The notes beneath the pieces are model-generated. The model was not told the DNA's origin. It made no database searches and worked only from the letters and a program-made list of their open reading frames with translations. Both the position numbers and the translations under genes were made by a program. From assembly GCF_000968195.1 (NCBI RefSeq), contig NZ_FO704550.1, forward strand, positions 3,658,001 to 3,722,000: a stretch of 64,000 bases of DNA, written 5' to 3'. The stretch is from Xenorhabdus doucetiae (GTDB lineage Bacteria > Pseudomonadota > Gammaproteobacteria > Enterobacterales > Enterobacteriaceae). Positions within the stretch are counted from its first letter, which is position 1, and every line of letters starts with the position of its first letter. This document shows, piece after piece, positions 17,461 to 26,356 of this stretch.

Positions 17461-19482
17461 ATGAGCAATTACCCCCACCTGCTTACACCGCTGGATTTGG
17501 GCTTTACCACACTAAAAAACCGTGTATTGATGGGTTCAATGCACACAGGGCTTGAAGAATACCCTGACGGTGCCCAACGTTTAGCACAATTTTATGCCGA
17601 ACGGGCGGCGGGCGGCGTCGCATTGATCGTGACAGGCGGTATCGCACCAAACCCGCAGGGCGTGGTTGCAGCAGGGGCAAGCGTCCTGAATAGTGAAACT
17701 CAACTGCCGCATCATCAGCTCATTACCGATGCGGTACATCAGGCTGGGGGGAAAATTGCGTTGCAAATCCTGCATGCCGGACGTTACAGCTATCAGAAAA
17801 ATTCCGTCGCGCCCTCGGCAATTCAAGCGCCGATTAATCCCTTTATGCCCAGAGAAATGGCTGAGGAAGATATCAATCAGACCATCCAGGATTTTGCCCG
17901 CTGTGCCCAACTCGCCCAGCAAGCAGGCTATGATGGGGTGGAAATCATGGGTTCAGAAGGTTATCTCATTAATCAGTTTCTGGTCACACGCACTAATCAG
18001 CGACAGGACAAGTGGGGTGGCACCTTCGAAAACCGCATGCGCTTTGCTGTCGAGATTGTCAAAGCTGTCCGCGCCATCACGGGAAAGCATTTTATCCTTA
18101 TCTACCGCCTTTCCATGCTGGATCTCGTGGAAGAGGGTTCTAACTGGCAAGAGATCGAACAACTGGCTCTGGCGATTGAGAAAGCTGGTGCATCGATCAT
18201 CAATACGGGTATTGGCTGGCATGAGGCCCGTATTCCAACCATTGCCACGATGGTGCCCAGAGCCGGATTCAGTTGGGTCACGCAAAAATTGATGGGAAAA
18301 GTCAACATCCCTTTAGTTACCGCCAACCGCATTAATGATCCCAAAATTGCTGAACAAGTTCTCAGTGAAGGCTACGCCGATATGGTTTCTATGGCGCGGC
18401 CGCTTCTCGCGGATGCCGAATTTGTCCTGAAAGCCGAACAAAACCGCGCCGATGAAATCAATACCTGCATCGGTTGCAACCAAGCCTGTCTGGACAAAGT
18501 TTTTGTCGGCAAGCTGGCATCTTGTCTGGTCAATCCACGCGCCTGCCATGAAACCGAATTCATTGCCGCCCCGGTAAAAATTCCCAAAACTATCGCGGTG
18601 ATCGGTGCAGGGCCGGCCGGATTATCCTTTGCCGTCACCGCCGCCAGCCGGGGGCACCATGTCACGCTGTTTGAACGGGAAAATCAAATCGGCGGGCAAT
18701 TTAATATCGCCAAGCAAATTCCCGGCAAAGAAGAATTTCATGAAACCTTACGCTATTTTTCCCGCCAATTGGCCTTGAACGGCGTTGAAGTTCGCCTCAA
18801 CCAGACGGCAACGGCTGATCAGCTTGCAGCGTTTGATGAAGTTGTTCTCGCAACCGGCATCACACCACGCATTCCCAATATCGACGGCATTGAACATGAA
18901 AAGGTGCTGACTTACCTTGATGTCTTAAAACACAAGCGGCCGGTCGGCAAACGTATTGCCATTATCGGCGCGGGCGGTATTGGTTTCGATACCGCGGAGT
19001 ACCTGAGCCAAAGCGGGCAAAGCACCAGCTTGAGCAGCCATGCTTTTAGTCATGAGTGGGGCATTGACCGGACCATCAGGCATCGGGGAGGACTACAGCC
19101 AGAAGGCGCGCAGGCCGAACGTTCCCCCCGCAAGATTTATCTGCTGCAACGCAAGGATTCCAAGGTCGGGGAGAGTCTGGGAAAAACCACGGGATGGGTG
19201 CATCAGGCCAGCCTGTTGATGCGCGGCGTTACAATGTTAAACCGCGTTCAATACGTGAAGATTGATGATCAGGGATTACATATCCGCCGTGGCGATGAAC
19301 AACAATGCCTTGACGTGGATAATGTGATTATTTGTGCCGGACAGGAACCATTGAAAGCCCTCTTCCCACCGTTACAGGCAATGGGAAAAAGTGTGCATAT
19401 CATTGGCGGGGCAGATATCGCCGCCGAATTGGATGCCCGTCGGGCTATCGCGCAGGGAACCCGGCTGGCGCTTAAGTTATAA
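17461..19482 (+). CDS. fadH: 2,4-dienoyl-CoA reductase (NADPH)
   Basis: 673-residue iron-sulfur flavoenzyme that reduces 2,4-dienoyl-CoA during beta-oxidation of unsaturated fatty acids. The N-terminal TIM barrel (FMN, old-yellow-enzyme type) begins LLTPLDLGFTTLKNRVLMGSM. The 4Fe-4S cysteines are in CIGCNQACLD. An FAD domain begins IAVIGAGPAGL near residue 380, and the NADPH segment has IAIIGAGGIG. Length equals E. coli FadH (672). The ATG at 17461 is chosen from homology and from GGAG a few bases upstream. Expected regulation is by FadR/CRP in relatives; no site is evident here. Confidence 0.93.
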   Translation: MSNYPHLLTPLDLGFTTLKNRVLMGSMHTGLEEYPDGAQRLAQFYAERAAGGVALIVTGGIAPNPQGVVAAGASVLNSETQLPHHQLITDAVHQAGGKIALQILHAGRYSYQKNSVAPSAIQAPINPFMPREMAEEDINQTIQDFARCAQLAQQAGYDGVEIMGSEGYLINQFLVTRTNQRQDKWGGTFENRMRFAVEIVKAVRAITGKHFILIYRLSMLDLVEEGSNWQEIEQLALAIEKAGASIINTGIGWHEARIPTIATMVPRAGFSWVTQKLMGKVNIPLVTANRINDPKIAEQVLSEGYADMVSMARPLLADAEFVLKAEQNRADEINTCIGCNQACLDKVFVGKLASCLVNPRACHETEFIAAPVKIPKTIAVIGAGPAGLSFAVTAASRGHHVTLFERENQIGGQFNIAKQIPGKEEFHETLRYFSRQLALNGVEVRLNQTATADQLAAFDEVVLATGITPRIPNIDGIEHEKVLTYLDVLKHKRPVGKRIAIIGAGGIGFDTAEYLSQSGQSTSLSSHAFSHEWGIDRTIRHRGGLQPEGAQAERSPRKIYLLQRKDSKVGESLGKTTGWVHQASLLMRGVTMLNRVQYVKIDDQGLHIRRGDEQQCLDVDNVIICAGQEPLKALFPPLQAMGKSVHIIGGADIAAELDARRAIAQGTRLALKL

Positions 19483-19517
19483 GGCGAATAAAGTGTCAGA
19501 AAAATAAAGTGTCAGGC

Positions 19518-19562
19518 AAAAACGGTGATAATGGATATTCACTCCATTATCACCGTTTTTTC
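19518..19562. terminator. Bidirectional intrinsic terminator between fadH and sstT
   Basis: A long perfect stem (AAAACGGTGATAATGGA paired with TCCATTATCACCGTTTT, seven-base loop) is flanked by an A tract on the left and a T tract on the right. It can therefore end transcription from both convergent genes, fadH (plus) and sstT (minus). Confidence 0.92.
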
Positions 19563-19591
19563 ATTCCGCTAATAACCGCTAATAATTCAAG

Positions 19592-20836
19592 TTAACGCTG
19601 TGTCAGTTGATCCGCGGCTATACGGGACTCTTCAGCCTGACAAGCGGCGGCGGTAAACAGCACATCAGTAGAAGAGTTCAGGCCCGTCTCAGCAGAGTCC
19701 TGCAATACACCGATGATAAAACCTACCGCCACCACCTGCATGGCAATTTCATTGGGAATACCAAACATGCCGCACGCCAAAGGGATCAACAATAATGAAC
19801 CACCCGCTACGCCTGATGATCCACAGGCGGCAATGACTGAAACGACGCTCAGCAATATTGCTTGCGGAATATCGACAGCCATACCCAGTGTATTCGCCGC
19901 TGCCAGTGTCAATACAGTGATCGTCACTGCCGCACCCGCCATATTGATAGTGGCTCCCAAGGGAATGGAAACCGAGTAAGTATCTTCATCAAGGTTCATA
20001 CGACGGCACATTGCCATATTGACAGGGATATTGGCGGCTGAACTACGGGTAAAGAACGCCATAACACCACTTTCGCGCAAGCAGTCAAAAACCAGGGGAT
20101 AAGGATTGCGGCGAATTTTCCAATAGACAATCAGTGGATTGACCACTAGCGCAACGATAATCATGCAGCCAATTAGCACGGTTAACAAATGAACATAACC
20201 GAACAAGGTTTCAAAACCGGTCGTCGCAATGGTTGAGGAAACTAATCCGAAAATACCAAGAGGTGCCAGGCGGATCACAACACGCACAAGCTGGGTCACG
20301 GCTCCTGACAGATCCTGCATCACTGTCTTCGTCGCTTCGTTGGCATGACGTAAAGCAATGCCCAAACCAATTGACCATGCCAGAATCCCCACATAATTGC
20401 CTTTCAGGATCGCATCAACCGGGTTAGCGACGATATTCAGCAGCAATCCCCTCAGCACTTCAACGATATTTTCAGGTGGTGACACCTGAGTCTCATTTGT
20501 CACCAGCGTCAACGTCGATGGGAACAACAAACTGCCAATGACCGCTACAACAGCCGCACAGAATGTACCTACCAGATATAAGACCAGAATGGGGCGAATA
20601 TTACTTTTTTGGCCTGCTTTATGATTGGCTATCGAAGACATGACCAAGACCCACACCAATACAGGCGCCACCGCTTTCAACGCACCGATAAAGAGGGTTC
20701 CCAGCAATTCAACTGACTTAGCCGCGGAAGGCGCCAGCCATGCCAGTAATATCCCCAGTATTAATCCGATAAGAATTTGTTTTACCAGGCTTCCTTGTAC
20801 AATAAACTGCATAAAGCCTTTTTGTTGTTTTTTCAT
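19592..20836 (-). CDS. sstT: Sodium/serine-threonine symporter SstT
   Basis: 414-residue DAACS-family (SLC1-type) transporter, exactly the length of E. coli SstT. It has eight to nine hydrophobic segments, the serine-rich hairpin region near FFTRSSAANIPVNMAMCRRMN, and the family motif around AGAAVTITVLTLAAANT. It imports serine and threonine with Na+. The gene order fadH - sstT - yqjA resembles the E. coli fadH...sstT...yqjA region with intervening genes lost. Confidence 0.93.
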   Translation of the reverse strand: MKKQQKGFMQFIVQGSLVKQILIGLILGILLAWLAPSAAKSVELLGTLFIGALKAVAPVLVWVLVMSSIANHKAGQKSNIRPILVLYLVGTFCAAVVAVIGSLLFPSTLTLVTNETQVSPPENIVEVLRGLLLNIVANPVDAILKGNYVGILAWSIGLGIALRHANEATKTVMQDLSGAVTQLVRVVIRLAPLGIFGLVSSTIATTGFETLFGYVHLLTVLIGCMIIVALVVNPLIVYWKIRRNPYPLVFDCLRESGVMAFFTRSSAANIPVNMAMCRRMNLDEDTYSVSIPLGATINMAGAAVTITVLTLAAANTLGMAVDIPQAILLSVVSVIAACGSSGVAGGSLLLIPLACGMFGIPNEIAMQVVAVGFIIGVLQDSAETGLNSSTDVLFTAAACQAEESRIAADQLTQR

Positions 20837-21652
20837 AGCCTATCCATTTGTTGGTATTTTGGCTCGCCGAGCCTGATGTTTTGTACTTGCTTTCCCAATA
20901 AGGGAAATTAAAGGAACTGCAAAAAGTCATTCGTTGCAATATACAGACAACCCAACAATTGATAACAACTTGATTACATTTGTGTGATCAAAACTGCAAT
21001 TTTCCCATCACAATACATTCAGATGTATTCATGGTGTAATGGACGCTACCTTCAAGAAACCAAATTAAGTTATAAATTCAAATGATTACCCAAAAACAAC
21101 TTTCAATAATAGAGACAGATTATTTCTAATATGGATAGGATGGAGTGATTACTTTTCACTATTAATTAATGAGTAATAGTGAATTTAACTGGAAATATAC
21201 GTAAATTTAGTCCACCCGCATGCTAAATAACACGTTAATGCTATTTTATAAAATATTATCAAACGATTAATTAACGGATATATCTAAATGAACTTACTTT
21301 TACCTTGAGGTAAATGTTCAATTGATCAACAAAATTTTCTGTCTCGATACTGTTGATTTTGTTAAAGTGTGCCAGTCGATCTTTAGGCCATCTTGAAAGG
21401 ATTTCGAGATCATTTTATGACAACTGATATTAAATACTTTGTACTTATACCCAATGGATTTCAAGTTGCATCGCGGCGGCAAGGGAATGAATCCCCGGGA
21501 GCATAGATAACTATGTGACTGGGGTGAGTGAGCGCAGCCAACAAAGAGGCAGCTTGAAAGACGACGGGTATACAACGTATTTAATAGAAATTAACCATAA
21601 ATACACCATAGAAGTAAGATGTCATCCTTAATCCGCGTTTTAGGAACATTTG
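20837..21652. other. 816-base intergenic region upstream of sstT and yqjA
   Basis: Long AT-rich region between divergent genes. It contains one full-length ERIC-type repeat (21447-21573). I see no coding sequence; a minus-strand open frame at 21318-21575 simply runs through the repeat. In E. coli the uxa/exu genes lie in this interval, and none remains here. Confidence 0.65.
21447..21573 (+). repeat. ERIC element (127 bp)
   Basis: 127-base imperfect palindrome ending in complementary ATACCC/GGGTAT. It contains the diagnostic ERIC core: GAATCCCCGGGAGCAT on the left arm and GTGACTGGGGTGAG on the right arm, closely matching the classical enterobacterial repetitive intergenic consensus. The palindromic form predicts a long RNA hairpin if transcribed. 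Confidence 0.88.
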
Positions 21653-22321
21653 ATGGAAATTGTAACAGACCTTATTTATGCACTCTGGCACCAAGATTAC
21701 GAAACACTGGCTAATCCGTCGTTGGTATGGGCAATCTACATACTCCTCTTTACCATCCTGTTTCTGGAAAACGGGATCTTACCCGCGGCTTTTTTACCGG
21801 GCGACAGCCTGCTGATCTTAGTCGGTGTTCTCATTGCAAAAGAAGCCATGAGTTTTCCTGTAACCTTAGCCATTCTCACCGCCGGAGCCAGCCTTGGCTG
21901 CTGGATTGGCTATCTTCAGGGAAGGTGGCTTGGCAATACAAAATTAGTTCAGGGCTGGTTGTCACATCTTCCCGCACATTATCATCAACGCGCACATAAC
22001 TTATTCCATCGTCATGGCTTATCTGCCTTACTGATAGGCCGTTTTCTGGCGTTTATCAGAACATTGCTGCCCACACTGGCCGGCCTTGCGGGGCTAAACA
22101 GTGGGCGTTTTCAACTATTCAATTGGCTGAGTGGGTTCCTGTGGGTCGCTATTCTCACCGCATTGGGTTACGCACTGGGTAAAAGCCCGCTGTTTTGCCA
22201 GTATGAAGAATACCTGATGAATTTTTTGGTTTTGTTGCCTGTCGGCCTGTTATTCATTGGCTTAATTGGCAGCCTGACGGTGATTTGGCGCAAAAAGCGC
22301 ACGAATAAACCGCTGTCGTAA
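21653..22321 (+). CDS. yqjA: DedA family membrane protein YqjA
   Basis: 222-residue DedA-family inner-membrane protein, very similar to E. coli YqjA. It keeps the acidic residues in FLENGILPAAFLPGDSLL and the conserved Arg in LIGRFLAFIRTLLP that are needed for function in the family. DedA proteins take part in undecaprenyl-phosphate or phospholipid recycling and proton-dependent pH/drug tolerance. ATG 21653 follows AGGAA; a TTG one codon earlier is less likely. mzrA, which follows yqjA in E. coli, is absent from the 164 bases downstream. Confidence 0.92.
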   Translation: MEIVTDLIYALWHQDYETLANPSLVWAIYILLFTILFLENGILPAAFLPGDSLLILVGVLIAKEAMSFPVTLAILTAGASLGCWIGYLQGRWLGNTKLVQGWLSHLPAHYHQRAHNLFHRHGLSALLIGRFLAFIRTLLPTLAGLAGLNSGRFQLFNWLSGFLWVAILTALGYALGKSPLFCQYEEYLMNFLVLLPVGLLFIGLIGSLTVIWRKKRTNKPLS

Positions 22322-22485
22322 CGCTTTATTTTTCTTTGGTTTCCCTGTGGTATTGCCGTGAAATAGACCACAGGGTATCGCCATTAAAATCGTTCGTGAC
22401 AATTTTTCATCAATTCAACCTTTCCTCTCCTGCTAAAAGCGTCTATGTTTGAAATTCATCCATCGTATATTTAAGAAGACGGGCA

Positions 22486-22791
22486 ATGCCACAGAAAAAA
22501 AGCTCTGAAGATCTACGTGCTGAATTACAATCCCTTGCGGATACGCTGGAAGAAGTGCTCAATAACGCCGGCGACAAGCCAAAGGCGGAACTGGAAAAAC
22601 TACGCAGCAAAGCAGAAAAAACGCTGAAAGATGCGCGTGTCACGCTCAGTGAAGCCAGCGATAAGCTGGTCGGCCAAACCAAAGAGATTGCCGGCCATGC
22701 GGATAATTATGTGCGTGAAAATCCGTGGACAGGTGTCGGTATTGGTGCGGCCATTGGTGTGATATTGGGCGTTCTGCTTGCAAGGCGCTGA
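22486..22791 (+). CDS. yqjD: C-tail-anchored ribosome-associated protein YqjD
   Basis: 101-residue DUF883 protein. It has an amphipathic, Lys/Glu-rich helical body (about residues 5-75) and a C-terminal GxxxG-rich membrane anchor WTGVGIGAAIGVILGVLLARR, the same layout as E. coli YqjD. That protein binds stationary-phase ribosomes at the inner membrane. It is followed without gap by yqjE and yqjK, which form one unit. Confidence 0.9.
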   Translation: MPQKKSSEDLRAELQSLADTLEEVLNNAGDKPKAELEKLRSKAEKTLKDARVTLSEASDKLVGQTKEIAGHADNYVRENPWTGVGIGAAIGVILGVLLARR

Positions 22792-22792
22792 C

Positions 22793-23194
22793 ATGACTCA
22801 ACTCCCCCACGCGAAAGGCCCTGGCAAAGGGCTGTTTGATACGGTACGGCGAATCGCCGCACTGGTTGTGCATATGGTTGCAACCCGTCTCCAACTCGCT
22901 GCGGTTGAGTTGGAGAAGGGAGCGGCAACACTAATACAATTGCTACTGCTGGCAGGATTAACGCTGCTATTCGCGGGCTTTGGCCTGATGTGCCTATTGG
23001 TGCTGGTATTCTGGATCATCGAACCCGCCTACCGCATCACGGCAATCGTTATTATGGCCGGAACCCTGCTGCTCCTCGCTGTCTTGAGTGCCATATGGAC
23101 ACTCAGAAAAGCCCGCAGATTGACCTTTCTCAGCGCAACCAGAGAGCAATTGAACATTGACCGCAACATGCTGGAAGATGATCAGCATGAATAA
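22793..23194 (+). CDS. yqjE: Inner membrane protein YqjE
   Basis: 133-residue phage-holin-superfamily-3-like protein with two central hydrophobic helices (about residues 45-75 and 80-105). An N-terminal cytoplasmic segment contains RIAALVVHMVATRLQLAAVELE, typical of YqjE. Function is unknown. ATG 22793 comes one base after the yqjD stop, and its end overlaps yqjK by eight bases. Confidence 0.88.
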   Translation: MTQLPHAKGPGKGLFDTVRRIAALVVHMVATRLQLAAVELEKGAATLIQLLLLAGLTLLFAGFGLMCLLVLVFWIIEPAYRITAIVIMAGTLLLLAVLSAIWTLRKARRLTFLSATREQLNIDRNMLEDDQHE

Positions 23195-23486
23195 ATCTGG
23201 GCATTATCAGCGAAAGTTGCGCAAGCAACAGTTATTAAACGAAATCCAGCAACAACGTCAGTTGCTTGCTGCCTATGGACGGAAATGGCTTGAAGTCACA
23301 CAACCGTATGATAAAGGCTGGCAAGCCCTCGCCGCTTTCAAGCCTTATATCGCCATTGGCTCTGGCCTTGTTTTGCTTTATGGATTACGTCACCCCAAGC
23401 GGTTTTATCGCTGGTCACGCCGTATGATCAGTATCTTAGGCGTCGTGAAAATGGTACGGAATACGCTATATAAAAATCACCCCTGA
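23187..23486 (+). CDS. yqjK: YqjK-like protein
   Basis: 99-residue basic protein with an N-terminal coiled-coil-like segment (RKLRKQQLLNEIQQQRQ) and one hydrophobic stretch (AAFKPYIAIGSGLVLLYG). It matches the third gene of the yqjDEK group. The ATG at 23187 overlaps yqjE by eight bases and has GGAAG upstream. In-frame ATGs at 23157 and 23178 lie deeper in yqjE and are unlikely starts. Function is unknown. Confidence 0.85.
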   Translation: MNKSGHYQRKLRKQQLLNEIQQQRQLLAAYGRKWLEVTQPYDKGWQALAAFKPYIAIGSGLVLLYGLRHPKRFYRWSRRMISILGVVKMVRNTLYKNHP

Positions 23487-23674
23487 CCATAATCCCTTCA
23501 AAAAAACTGCATGAAATGGTTAATATTCCTTACTATCAACCCATAATGCCTCTCTTTAGAATACCTCCCATCCGATAACGATGAACAAATCGTGCCATTT
23601 AGTCCATTTTTTGGACGATGAAACCTAAACAAACAGCTTATTTATCGCTACCTGCGGTATTTTGGGAAACAATC

Positions 23675-24070
23675 ATGAAAAAATTTGAAGATAGCGGCCT
23701 GCTGGTTGCCCGTATTTTAATCTCCGTGCTTTTCATTATCGCAGGATATGGAAAATTGGGTGATGCCTACGCGGGAACGCAGGCATTTATGGAAGCGATG
23801 AAAGTGCCGGGCATTCTGCTGCCACTGACTATCTTACTTGAACTGGGTGGCGGGCTTGCGGTGATGTTCGGCCTGCTGACCCGTACCACGGCGGTGTTTA
23901 CTTTTATTTTCTGTATCCTGACTGCACTGCTGTTCCACAGTGATTTTTCAAATGACATGAACCTGACCATGTTCCTGAAAAACTTCTCCATCGGCGCAGG
24001 CTACTTGCTGCTGGCGATGATGGGTCCGGGAAGATTTAGTCTTGACCATGTATTGAAGAAAAATTGGTAA
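23675..24070 (+). CDS. yqjF: DoxX family membrane protein YqjF
   Basis: 131-residue DoxX-family protein with four membrane segments. Its pattern LLVARILISVLFIIAGYGKL near the N-terminus and ILLELGGGLAVMFGLLTR in the middle matches E. coli YqjF closely. ATG 23675 is chosen because homology starts there (MKKFED); an upstream ATG at 23618 adds 19 residues with no counterpart. In E. coli yqjG and yhaH follow; here yhaJ follows directly in convergent orientation. Confidence 0.9.
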   Translation: MKKFEDSGLLVARILISVLFIIAGYGKLGDAYAGTQAFMEAMKVPGILLPLTILLELGGGLAVMFGLLTRTTAVFTFIFCILTALLFHSDFSNDMNLTMFLKNFSIGAGYLLLAMMGPGRFSLDHVLKKNW

Positions 24071-24086
24071 TTACTTTTCCTTTGCT

Positions 24087-24115
24087 AGCCCCTGTTTATC
24101 CGGCAGGGGCTTTTG
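24087..24115. terminator. Intrinsic terminator between yqjF and yhaJ
   Basis: Stem AGCCCCTG / CAGGGGCT with a nine-base loop and a following TTTT on the plus strand, placed 17 bases after the yqjF stop. It lies just before the convergent end of yhaJ and may serve both genes. Confidence 0.75.
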
Positions 24116-24118
24116 GCA

Positions 24119-25015
24119 TTATTTCTTCGCAAACAATTTAGGGATTTCACGCAAGCACCAAGACTTGGCTTCTCCCATGCTGTCACGCCGCCATGCCATG
24201 ATAATGCTGGTTTCATGGCTATATTCCGAACCAATCACCCGCAAGCGACCTTCGGCAATATCGTGTTCCACCATTGGGTATGGCATGGTTGCCACGCCCA
24301 ATCCGGCCAACAGCGCCCGACGTTTATCTTCCAGTGAACTCACCGTCAAACGCGGTTGTTTATCCAATAATTGCACCGTCAACACCGGACGCTCCCTTGC
24401 CGTATCCGCCACAGCAATGCCACGATATTTCACCCGTGTGGCATCAGACAAGGGTTCCGGTTCATGATGAATCGGATGATCCACACCAGCAACATAGACA
24501 TTATGAATAGAATAAAGCACTCGCGAATTTATTTCGGCGCAAGCCCTGAAATGCAGATCCGGGGCAATCACAATATCAGCCTGCCCCGTTTCCAAACGTT
24601 CCCAGGCCCCCGCCAGCACTTCCGTCATGAGCGAAAGTTGGGTATTCGATTTGGCCGCCAATTTATCCACCAGCGGAAAAAGTGATGAGATTGGAAACAG
24701 CGCTTCACACACAATCGTCAGGTGGGTTTCCCAACCGCGGGCAAGCGCTTCGGCATCTGCGGTTAATTTATCCGCCGCTTCAAGCAGTAAGCGCCCTCGC
24801 TCCAGTAGCATCCGGCCAACATTGGTAAATTTCGTGCGATGACCAGAGCGATCAAACAGGACGACATCCAATTCTTCTTCCAATTTCTGCATGGTATAAC
24901 TCAGTGCAGAAGGAACCCGACCCAACTCATCCGCTGCGGCGGCAAAACTTCCCCGCCGGTCTATCGCATCCATGACCCGCAGGGATTCCAAAGTAAGCGC
25001 ACGTTCTTTGCCCAT
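24119..25015 (-). CDS. yhaJ: LysR-family regulator YhaJ
   Basis: 298-residue LysR-type transcription factor, the same length as and nearly identical in pattern to E. coli YhaJ. The N-terminal winged helix includes RVMDAIDRRGSFAAAADELGRVPSALSYTMQKLEEELDVVLF. A periplasmic-binding-like effector domain follows from about residue 90. E. coli YhaJ controls yqjF and yhaK and responds to aromatic (dinitrotoluene-derived) compounds. Both of those genes flank yhaJ here, supporting the same local circuit. Confidence 0.93.
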   Translation of the reverse strand: MGKERALTLESLRVMDAIDRRGSFAAAADELGRVPSALSYTMQKLEEELDVVLFDRSGHRTKFTNVGRMLLERGRLLLEAADKLTADAEALARGWETHLTIVCEALFPISSLFPLVDKLAAKSNTQLSLMTEVLAGAWERLETGQADIVIAPDLHFRACAEINSRVLYSIHNVYVAGVDHPIHHEPEPLSDATRVKYRGIAVADTARERPVLTVQLLDKQPRLTVSSLEDKRRALLAGLGVATMPYPMVEHDIAEGRLRVIGSEYSHETSIIMAWRRDSMGEAKSWCLREIPKLFAKK

Positions 25016-25130
25016 ATTTTTCTCAATCAGGAATTTTGAATATAGTCACCAGATTAACTGGCTAACATTTCAACGTCCAGATAATTAAGATCGAGGGTCA
25101 TAGATCTATGGTTAAAAAGAGATAACAGGC

Positions 25131-25832
25131 ATGATAATAACGAGAACAGCAAATCAATGCGGAAAAGCGGATTATGGCTGGCTACAGGCTCGCTATACTT
25201 TTTCATTTGGTCACTATTTTGACCCAAAATTTTTGAACTACCGAGCGCTGCGGGTGCTTAATCAGGAAGTTTTAGCCCCCAAAGCCGAATTCCAACCCAA
25301 ATCTTACCCTCATGTTGATGTCCTGAATATTATCCTGCAAGGAGAAGCCCAATATCGGGACAGTGAAGGCAATCACGTTCATGCACGGCAGGGGGATTGC
25401 TTGCTGTTTTCTGCCCGTCAGGGAATTCGTTACAGTGAGCACAATACCAGTGACACGATGCCACTGACTCGGCTGCAACTCTGGCTCAATGCCTGTCCTC
25501 AGCAAGAAACACAGCCATTACAGCGCAAGGTACTGCCAGATAAGCCGCTCACATTACTGGCTTCTCCGACGTCAGAAAACAATAGCATGTCTCTGCGTCA
25601 GCAAGTCTGGATAAGCTATCTCGTACTTAATCCCCATAGCCGCCAGATTTTGGCTTTACGCGGCAAACATGCTTACCTGCAATCCATTAGCGGAAACGCA
25701 ATCACTGCGGGTCACAAAAACAACAACGTAAAAATAAAATGCGGGGATGGGGTATTTATTCAGGAAGAGCAAAAAGTGATATTACAGGCGGAAACGCCAT
25801 TTCGCGGATTATTGATTGATTTAGCGGATTAA
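25131..25832 (+). CDS. yhaK: Pirin-like bicupin protein YhaK
   Basis: 233-residue pirin-related cupin protein. The N-terminal pattern ADYGWLQARYTFSFGHYFDP and the cupin segment YPHVDVLNIILQGEAQYRDSEGN match E. coli YhaK. That protein lacks the full metal site of pirins and has been proposed as a redox/oxidation marker. It diverges from yhaJ across a 115-base intergenic region where YhaJ is likely to bind. Expression as a YhaJ target is an inference from E. coli. Confidence 0.9.
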   Translation: MIITRTANQCGKADYGWLQARYTFSFGHYFDPKFLNYRALRVLNQEVLAPKAEFQPKSYPHVDVLNIILQGEAQYRDSEGNHVHARQGDCLLFSARQGIRYSEHNTSDTMPLTRLQLWLNACPQQETQPLQRKVLPDKPLTLLASPTSENNSMSLRQQVWISYLVLNPHSRQILALRGKHAYLQSISGNAITAGHKNNNVKIKCGDGVFIQEEQKVILQAETPFRGLLIDLAD

Positions 25833-25892
25833 TGCCTTTTTCGCCTAATTCCTTTTACTGCCAAACCGTTTGCTGCCAAATAAAAAGAAATA

Positions 25893-25923
25893 AGCCCTAT
25901 AAAGCCATCTGCTCTATAGGGCT
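25893..25923 (-). terminator. Intrinsic terminator of rnpB
   Basis: On the minus strand, a stem AGCCCTATA / TATAGGGCT with a 13-base loop is followed by TTATTTCTTTTTATTT. It begins just after the 3' end of the RNase P RNA, as in E. coli. Confidence 0.88.
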
Positions 25924-25927
25924 AAAT

Positions 25928-26314
<387 letters not shown>

Positions 26315-26321
26315 GGCGCGG

Positions 26322-26350
26322 ATTATAAGAGGTTTACTATCCAATGTATA
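26322..26350 (-). promoter_or_regulatory. rnpB promoter
   Basis: On the minus strand, a perfect -10 hexamer TATAAT (26327-26322) is preceded by 17 bases and TATACA (26350-26345) as -35. Seven bases, all G or C, separate the -10 from the mature RNA start. This GC-rich discriminator is typical of growth-rate-controlled stable RNA promoters. Confidence 0.8.
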
Positions 26351-26356
26351 GGGGTT

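Noticed and set aside
21318..21575. Minus-strand open frame of about 85 codons
   Set aside because: Half of it is the ERIC repeat read through; no ribosome site and no recognisable protein.
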